Source: Deltaproteobacteria bacterium (GTDB lineage: Bacteria > Myxococcota > B64-G9). Taken from it: a stretch of DNA of 53,412 nucleotides. This document shows positions 47,511 through 53,412 of this stretch, piece after piece (position 1 is the stretch's first letter; every line of letters starts with the position of its first letter). The position numbers and the translations under genes are program-made. Where the stretch lies: the NCBI GenBank assembly GCA_030591445.1, contig JAUVBB010000003.1:1-53412 (forward strand), written 5' to 3'. The notes beneath the pieces were generated by a model. That model saw nothing but the letters and a program-made list of their open reading frames with translations, did no database searches and was not told the origin of the DNA.

Positions 47511-49674
47511 TTCTTCTTCTTCGCCCAAAAAGCCAGCATAGCCCAAACCACGTCCAGGCCAAAGACAATGGACTTGGGTTGGTAGAACAAGAGCATCCGC
47601 CGACAATCCCATCTCCTGGTTCCTGGCACTCTGGACTGTCGGTTTTGGTCCAATCCTGGACATTGGTGGTAGCGCTGCAAAACAGGCAGGGATTGCTGGG
47701 ATGTGGATCTCCGTCTGCATAACAGGCGCCGTTGAGAAGGCAGAAGCCTGGTTGGACTTGATTGCAAGCCTCTGTGGCTTCGTCACAGGTCAGGGTGCAT
47801 TCCAGGGCGTCGTCGGCGCACGGAGCCGCACCAGCGGCGCAGGCGCCATCTTGACAGGTCTCGGCTCCGTTACAGAATTCATCATCCGAACAGCTGCCGG
47901 CATCGTTGTTTGACCATGCCAAGGGATTGCTTACCGCCAAACAGGTCAAGCAGGGATTGTCTGGATGAATGCTGCCGTCTGAGCGGCAAATGCTGTCGAT
48001 AAGGCAGGAACCGACCTCAAGGGTATTGCACTGGTCGCTATCGTCGTCGCAAGTGAGCGTACAAGCGAGACCGTCGTCGGTACAGGGTGCGGGACCAGAA
48101 AAGCAAGTACCGTTCTGACAGATTTCGACTCCGTTGCAAAAAACACCGTCATCGCAATCACCTGCTGGATAGGCTGACCATACTTGGCTGTCGATGCCTG
48201 GCTGGCAAGCCAAACACGGATTGCTTGGATTTGTTGCTCCGTCGCTTATACAGCTTCCGTCGATGAGGCAGGACCCGGCGGCGAGCAAATTGCACGCTTG
48301 CTGATCTTCGTCGCAAGTGACGGTGCAACTGAGGCCGTCGTCGGGGCAGGGGCCGGCGTTTGCCACGCAGGCACCCGCCGAACAGGTTTCGACCCCGTTG
48401 CAAAACAGAAAATCAGCACAAGAACCGGAGTCGTTGGCAGTCCAGGCGCCGGCATTGGCGTTGACATCACAGATTTGGCAAGGATTATCCGGATTCACTG
48501 CCCCGGGGTTGTGGCAGATGCTATCGATCACACAGGCATCGTTACTGACCTCAACCGTCCAGGTAAACTCTTCGCGCATCAACGAGGAGGGGTCGGTCAG
48601 AACAAGACTGTTTTCATCCGCCACCTCCACTCTGACCAGATGGCTGCCCACGCTTAGATCCACGCTGTTGATCTGGTACTCGGTTGTGCCCACCGACTTG
48701 ACCACTCCATCGACCCACCAGGTGACGACCATGGTATCTGGAATGGGCAAGGGATATTGTACCGACAGGGTCTGGCTGCCGGTACAAGCCCCCAACTCGA
48801 CCGGAGAGGCCGGAGTGGTGGCATCGATGGGGGATACTGTGGCGTAAACAGCCAGGACATCCGCCTCGCGGCAAATGTCGCAGAAGTTGGCGCCCAGACT
48901 CCGCATGAGGCAGTTTTGTCGAGACCGGTACACGCCGCTGGTCAGGTAACGGGCGCCTTCGAAAGCGCCGACGACATCGGTATACAGGGCTGTTTCGGGA
49001 GTGGGCAAGGGGGTACTGGCCTCGATCCAGATGTTCCACTTGATGTTTGCCCTTTCGGTGTGGACGGTAACATTGGGTTCCGGACAGTCGCTTCCGCAAG
49101 GCGGAAAGCTGGGGTAGGCACTTTCATATTCGTCGGCCAGGCGACCGAAAGAATGGCCGAACTCGTGTTTGGCCACCTCGGGGGCGTTGGCATTGACCGA
49201 GAGGGTCGCCAGGCCGGTATAGCCGGCGCCGCCATATTTTGGGTCGTTGACGATGACGAAGATGGTGTCACTTTCCGGGACATGGTCGGAGACAATGCTG
49301 TAGACGGTACTGGTATTGACGCAGAGCAGACGATCGATGTCTTGGCAATTGAAATACGAATCAAGGGCGGTGTCGCGTTCAGCGCCGTAAGTGCCGTTGT
49401 CAGCCCCGGTTTCGTTAGAGACAACGTGAATCAGCTTCACATTGAAGAAGTTCTGATATTCGCCCAAAGGGGTTTCCTGCCAGAAATCCGCCAGGAACCA
49501 CTGTACATCGGTAGTGAGCTTGGTTTGATCTTCGATCCGGTAGCCATCGCCCAGAACGACAATGTCGTAACGGATGGCAGGATCGCCGTTGTCTTGCATT
49601 ACTTCCACGTCGTAGGCAAACACCGGTGCTGATCCCAATAGACAGAGCCAAGTGGCCGCAAAACTGAGCTTCAT
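47491..49674 (-). CDS. Secreted M64-like metallopeptidase with Cys-rich repeats and MYXO-CTERM-like tail
   Basis: HEFGHSFGRLADEYE; Cys-rich 88-aa repeats; C-term GGCSCS-TM-RRRR. Confidence 0.85.
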   Translation of the reverse strand: MKLSFAATWLCLLGSAPVFAYDVEVMQDNGDPAIRYDIVVLGDGYRIEDQTKLTTDVQWFLADFWQETPLGEYQNFFNVKLIHVVSNETGADNGTYGAERDTALDSYFNCQDIDRLLCVNTSTVYSIVSDHVPESDTIFVIVNDPKYGGAGYTGLATLSVNANAPEVAKHEFGHSFGRLADEYESAYPSFPPCGSDCPEPNVTVHTERANIKWNIWIEASTPLPTPETALYTDVVGAFEGARYLTSGVYRSRQNCLMRSLGANFCDICREADVLAVYATVSPIDATTPASPVELGACTGSQTLSVQYPLPIPDTMVVTWWVDGVVKSVGTTEYQINSVDLSVGSHLVRVEVADENSLVLTDPSSLMREEFTWTVEVSNDACVIDSICHNPGAVNPDNPCQICDVNANAGAWTANDSGSCADFLFCNGVETCSAGACVANAGPCPDDGLSCTVTCDEDQQACNLLAAGSCLIDGSCISDGATNPSNPCLACQPGIDSQVWSAYPAGDCDDGVFCNGVEICQNGTCFSGPAPCTDDGLACTLTCDDDSDQCNTLEVGSCLIDSICRSDGSIHPDNPCLTCLAVSNPLAWSNNDAGSCSDDEFCNGAETCQDGACAAGAAPCADDALECTLTCDEATEACNQVQPGFCLLNGACYADGDPHPSNPCLFCSATTNVQDWTKTDSPECQEPGDGIVGGCSCSTNPSPLSLAWTWFGLCWLFGRRRRTRSCKG
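47640..48545 (-). repeat. Three-plus tandem ~264-bp (88-aa) Cys-rich repeats within the M64-like gene
   Basis: Recurring SCLIDG/SICxSDG...NPSNPCLxC...CDDGVFCNGVEICQNGxC...PCxDDGLxCTLTCD. Confidence 0.85.
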
Positions 49675-50174
49675 GGATTTGTTCTCAATGCGGGGAAATC
49701 GACTGCCCCGAGTCTCGCGAAAGCCTGTGCCGGCAGACCGCTTTTGCGAACTTGATCGGGTTTGAGGGCAAAAAAGGAAATGCTGCGTGCTTTGCGCGCG
49801 GGAACGCGGATGGTAAAGTGAACTGGTTCCTTGCGCTTTACCCGGTAGCCATCGATCTTGCTGGGGTCTTTTTCATTTCTGAACTCCCCGCGGATCCAGG
49901 TCGGGTCGTCCAGGCCGGCCTCGAATATGATCTTGTCTTGCGCATCGGTGACTTTGAATTGCCAAGCGAAAAATCGATCGCGGGCGCGGCGCAGAGGCAA
50001 GGCTGATGGAACCAGGGTGGTCTTGACCACCGTAAAAACGTTCTTTTCCCAGACCACCTGAAGCAGTAAATGCTGGCCCCCAGATTTGGCCACGGCCGAG
50101 GAATGCCGTGCCTGAATGGCAAAAAAAACCGTGCTGGCAAGAAAAGCTAAAACCACTAAAGTGTTCTTTCGCAT
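49671..50174 (-). CDS. Hypothetical exported protein, coupled to the M64-like gene
   Basis: Signal peptide MRKNTLVVLAFLASTVFFAIQA; 4-nt stop/start overlap with downstream gene. Confidence 0.6.
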   Translation of the reverse strand: MRKNTLVVLAFLASTVFFAIQARHSSAVAKSGGQHLLLQVVWEKNVFTVVKTTLVPSALPLRRARDRFFAWQFKVTDAQDKIIFEAGLDDPTWIRGEFRNEKDPSKIDGYRVKRKEPVHFTIRVPARKARSISFFALKPDQVRKSGLPAQAFARLGAVDFPALRTNP

Positions 50175-50201
50175 GGCGTCTTCCTTATCAATTTGCCAGC
50201 C

Positions 50202-50978
50202 TCAGCGCAGAACCAGCTTTCGGGCTGCTTGCTGAATGGGCATGCGGACATTGTTGGTTTTGGCCAGTGCGCGAATGTCGCTTTTTGGCAGCCGAGCTAG
50301 CAGGACCAAGGCATCTGGCATGGGCGTTTTTGGATTGCGCACCAGATTGCGGCATACGGTAATGGAGCGGTTCCATTCTTTGCTCTTGGCGATGGTCCGC
50401 AGCACGTCTGGATTGATGCCGGGCATTTTTGCAATCATCTCAATTTCATCAAGGGTGATACCGGGGTTCTTGATCACAAAAGGATGCAGGGTCTTGTTGC
50501 GATCACGGATCAGCAACATGCGCATGTCTTTTCGGCCGCGCAGGCAAGCCGCCTTTTTTTCAGTCACAGCCATGGCATCCAACTGTTGTTTTAAGCTCTG
50601 GCGTTTTGCCGTTGCACTTAGCCCTTTTTGGGGCACAGTTTGACCAAGCTGTGATACCTGCGGATCTTCTTGATCGGAAGTGGGTGACTCTTGATCGGCA
50701 GGCAAAGACTCACATTTCTTAATGATATTTTCGACGGTAGCTTCGTTGCCGACGACAAACTGAATGGCCAGGCCTTGGCCCGGTAAGACCTGTACCACTT
50801 CTCCGTTCAAATCGAACTCTTGCCCATCCGGCGCGATGATTTTCACTGCTAAGGCGGAAAACTGGGCCAAGGTCATGTCGGTGCGAATCATCAATCCGCG
50901 CATGGCGATTTGTTGTTGGCAATCTAGCCGAAAAGTTTGCGGGGAGGTATAGCGCAGTTCAAAGGTAATAGACTCCAT
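50202..50978 (-). CDS. PilZ-like N-terminus with C-terminal alpha-helical repeat domain
   Basis: PilZ-like AMRGLMIRTDM...LNGEVVQVLPGQGLAIQFV; C-term KEWNRSITVCRNLVRNPKTPMPDALVLLARLPKSDIRALAKTNNVR. Confidence 0.6.
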   Translation of the reverse strand: MESITFELRYTSPQTFRLDCQQQIAMRGLMIRTDMTLAQFSALAVKIIAPDGQEFDLNGEVVQVLPGQGLAIQFVVGNEATVENIIKKCESLPADQESPTSDQEDPQVSQLGQTVPQKGLSATAKRQSLKQQLDAMAVTEKKAACLRGRKDMRMLLIRDRNKTLHPFVIKNPGITLDEIEMIAKMPGINPDVLRTIAKSKEWNRSITVCRNLVRNPKTPMPDALVLLARLPKSDIRALAKTNNVRMPIQQAARKLVLR

Positions 50979-51038
50979 GACTCTCTATTCTTGCGGATGA
51001 AGAGGAATATTACAAGCCATGCTCGAAGCGGGTTTGAT

Positions 51039-51371
51039 TTAGAGGATGGTTTCTTCTTCCACGTCGTCGAGGGTGCCGGTTTCTGAACGAAGAAAGCGGA
51101 AGTGGGTTCTGCCGACGCTCAGAACATCTCCGGATTGCAGTTCGGCCGTCTTGACCTTGTTGCCATTTACTTGGATGCCGTTGGTGCTGCCCAGGTCGGT
51201 GACTTCCCAGGTGAGGCCATTCCAATTGAGACGGGCGTGCTTCCGGGATACTTTGGGATCTTCTGCCAGGCAGAAGTCGCACTTGCGCGAGCGCCCGATC
51301 TCCTTGACCGTACCGGTTAGCGGGTATCGCTTTAATCGAACCTCGTCGACAAGGTGAAACAGCGCTTCCAC
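51039..51371 (-). CDS. FHA domain protein
   Basis: TGTVKEIGRSRKCDFCLAEDPKVSRKHARLNWNGLTWEVTDLGSTNGIQVNGNKV. Confidence 0.9.
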   Translation of the reverse strand: MEALFHLVDEVRLKRYPLTGTVKEIGRSRKCDFCLAEDPKVSRKHARLNWNGLTWEVTDLGSTNGIQVNGNKVKTAELQSGDVLSVGRTHFRFLRSETGTLDDVEEETIL

Positions 51372-51545
51372 AGATCACCCCAGCCTTCAAACAATGGATA
51401 AGACAGTTTCTCACATTTATCGTCGATAAACAAAAAATATTCTTGCTTTTCTAAATGCCGGAATTCTTGACCGTAGTGATATGCCAGAGTAGCATCAATT
51501 TGATGGCTAGTTTAATCTGGCCAAACACCCCCAAAGGAAATTGGG

Positions 51546-51767
51546 ATGAATCTAGTGGGAAACCTCGAGGGGCTACAGGAACTGAAGTTGCTCAAAGAAG
51601 AGCGCAAGGATTTTTTGCGCTTTCTCATCACCGAGGCCAAAACGAGTTTGAGCAGATCTTCTGTTTTCAAAGGAGTCGATGGACGTCAGTGGAAAATCTG
51701 CTATCACGTGCAAAAAGACGAATTGGAAGTGCAGATTGCCGATGAGTCTGCCCCAGCAGAGCCTTGA
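51546..51767 (+). CDS. Hypothetical protein, 73 aa
   Basis: ORF with AAAGGA upstream; no recognised domain. Confidence 0.5.
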   Translation: MNLVGNLEGLQELKLLKEERKDFLRFLITEAKTSLSRSSVFKGVDGRQWKICYHVQKDELEVQIADESAPAEP

Positions 51768-51804
51768 TTCTTAATCCAAATAGCAAAAACCAGGAGTAAA
51801 GCCC

Positions 51805-52275
51805 ATGCCATTTTGCCCGGTGTGCCTGTCCGAATTTCGAGAAGGATTTGAACGCTGTAACGCTTGCGATGTTGAACTGGTAAGTCAGTTGGAAGAAAAA
51901 ATGGATTTATCCGAGGTGAACATTAGAGAAGCCATGGAAGGCAAAGAGTTGATCGCGGTTACCCGCGGGGATCTCGATGTGGTCAAGGAAACTCGTGATT
52001 TGTTGGCAGCCGAGCGGGTGGCATCGATCATCGTACCCGATGAGGAAGCGCCAGCGCACCCAGGTATGCCTAGCCGGGTTGTCTTAGTGGTGGCGAAAAA
52101 CGAATTGGAACGGGCCATGGCTATCATTGGGGACCGCTTCAAAAATATGGTCGAGGTGGAAGGGAAGGAAGTTATTAGCGATCAATCGTATGAGTCCTGT
52201 CCCGCCTGTGGCAGCAAGGTTTCTGCCGATGCGGAGGAATGTGCGGACTGTGGCCTGTTTGTGGGCAAAGGGTAA
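51805..52275 (+). CDS. Zinc-ribbon protein with DUF2007-like core
   Basis: N-term CPVC...CNAC and C-term CPACGSKVSADAEECADCGL; KETRDLLAAERVASIIVPDEE. Confidence 0.65.
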   Translation: MPFCPVCLSEFREGFERCNACDVELVSQLEEKMDLSEVNIREAMEGKELIAVTRGDLDVVKETRDLLAAERVASIIVPDEEAPAHPGMPSRVVLVVAKNELERAMAIIGDRFKNMVEVEGKEVISDQSYESCPACGSKVSADAEECADCGLFVGKG

Positions 52276-52354
52276 ATAAATACGATTATTTGGTAACTTA
52301 TGGCGGGACGAATTGTTGCCCTGAGGAGACAATGAGGATAAAATACTTGGGAAA

Positions 52355-53374
52355 ATGTATCCCAAGCGATTCAATCCATGGAGTCAGGGGAAGCTAGCGG
52401 GCTTGCTCTGCATGTCAATCCTGTTGTTGCAGGTTGCGGAGACAGCTTGTAGCAAGGCGAGCCTGCGAGACCAGGCACAAGAACAGGAATCAAGCACTGT
52501 AAGTCAAGCTCAGGGAACCCATCACCTCGAAAAAGCTCGATCTTTTTTTGACTCCGGGCATAACAGCCTAGCCCAGGCGGAGTTCCTGTCCGCCTTACGG
52601 GCAAATCCCTTACAGTACGCCGCCCACCTTGGCCTGGCAGATGTTTATGAGTTGCAGGGAGACGCTGTCGCGGCCCTGGCAGAGTACGTAGCCCACACCG
52701 AGACTGTACCGAAGGCCGCGCTACGGGTCGAACGCATGGATGCGTATGCGCGGGCCAAATTCAGGCAATACCAGCTACAGGATCGCGAACGGGAAAACGG
52801 TTACAAGGCGCGGGCCATGCTCTTTCTGAGCGAGGCGGTGAACCTCTATCGTCAGGGGAAATACGATGCCGCCTTGGGCATGACCGCACGGTCCAAGGCC
52901 CTGCTCCCCGAGTTTGGCATGCTGGACTACCTGGAAGGTCAAGTGCATTGGCAGATGGATCGCCTGCCGCAGGCACTTTCGGCTTGGCTGAAGGCGGCCC
53001 GCTCTAATTCTTTCCTGGCCGCTCGATTGCTTGATCGAGATCTTGGCTCAAGACTGCCGGATTTGCCCGGGCAGATGGAACGGGTTTTGCGGCAAGTTCT
53101 AGCGCATCATCCGGCCGATGTGTTTGCGTCCATACAACTCGCGGCTTTGTCATACCGACAGGGTCAATACCGTCGGGCAACCAAAGTAATAAGTCAGGCA
53201 TTGGCCTGGACTGAGCCGCGGTGGGAGTTAAGTGTAATCGAGGCTGCGGCACACTGGCACTTGGCACAAAAGGAGCAGATGGCCCGCAGCTTGGCAGTGA
53301 TAGATCGGGCTCGCATCGATCTGTCGCTTGCCTTCCAAGCGCATCAGCCCAGTCTATTTCGCGGGGTGTTGTAG
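52355..53374 (+). CDS. TPR lipoprotein
   Basis: Lipobox VAETAC; TPR-like repeats (AQAEFLSALRANPLQYAAHLGLADVYELQGD). Confidence 0.7.
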   Translation: MYPKRFNPWSQGKLAGLLCMSILLLQVAETACSKASLRDQAQEQESSTVSQAQGTHHLEKARSFFDSGHNSLAQAEFLSALRANPLQYAAHLGLADVYELQGDAVAALAEYVAHTETVPKAALRVERMDAYARAKFRQYQLQDRERENGYKARAMLFLSEAVNLYRQGKYDAALGMTARSKALLPEFGMLDYLEGQVHWQMDRLPQALSAWLKAARSNSFLAARLLDRDLGSRLPDLPGQMERVLRQVLAHHPADVFASIQLAALSYRQGQYRRATKVISQALAWTEPRWELSVIEAAAHWHLAQKEQMARSLAVIDRARIDLSLAFQAHQPSLFRGVL

Positions 53375-53412
53375 GGATCGGCTGATGATTTCCTGCGCCA
53401 AGAATTGCCCAA

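Noticed and set aside
48757-49632. 291-aa + strand ORF
   Set aside because: Antisense to the M64-like protease, whose HEFGHSFGRLADEYE motif is clear
1-53412. tRNA/rRNA genes, prophage, transposases, CRISPR-Cas, toxin-antitoxin or defence genes
   Set aside because: None recognised on either strand by inspection; a tRNAscan/Infernal run would be needed to exclude small RNAs rigorously

Overview
Chromosomal window that looks like a Myxococcota/deltaproteobacterium, judged from protein content only: PilZ (TIGR02266-like), PATAN/DUF4388 and FHA domains, Ser/Thr kinases, TPR proteins, Cys-rich secreted proteins and AgmX/PglI-type domains. I find no rRNA, tRNA, CRISPR array, prophage or transposase. 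Main blocks: (1) 0-8 kb: hybrid histidine kinase, PilZ-REC-PATAN regulator, PGRP-type amidase lipoprotein behind a near-consensus sigma-54 promoter, PilZ protein, divergent FHA paralog pair, glnS. (2) 8-22 kb: AGCS symporter, very large Gly/Cys-rich lipoprotein, STPK-TPR kinase, DUF6599-like protein, CobO, phosphomannomutase and PilZ gene bracketed by two related palindromic (REP/MITE-like) repeats, nitroreductase, HEFGHH lipoprotein, and an unlisted 49-aa sORF behind a consensus sigma-70 promoter. (3) 23-35 kb: histidine kinase and NtrC-type activator, then a sigma-54 promoter with an upstream inverted repeat, leading a seven-gene signalling run (REC, coiled-coil/GAF, PATAN-pseudoREC-GAF, PilZ-degenerate REC, Ser/Thr kinase with PEGA-like tail, coiled coil, lipoprotein). 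(4) An isolated rplC (L3). (5) 35.9-47.5 kb: eight same-strand genes that match, in order and architecture, the Myxococcus NfsA-H / GltA-H envelope machine (two OM barrels, TPR, giant TPR, TPR lipoprotein, small CglF-like protein, FHA-TM-AgmX/PglI protein, OM barrel). (6) 47.5-53.4 kb: M64-like metallopeptidase with 88-aa Cys-rich repeats and a MYXO-CTERM-like tail, PilZ-like/helical protein, FHA protein, zinc-ribbon protein, TPR lipoprotein. Most notable hypothesis: a sigma-54/c-di-GMP/Ser-Thr-kinase signalling operon encoded next to a complete Nfs/Glt-like envelope machine. All family assignments are by eye, without database searches.
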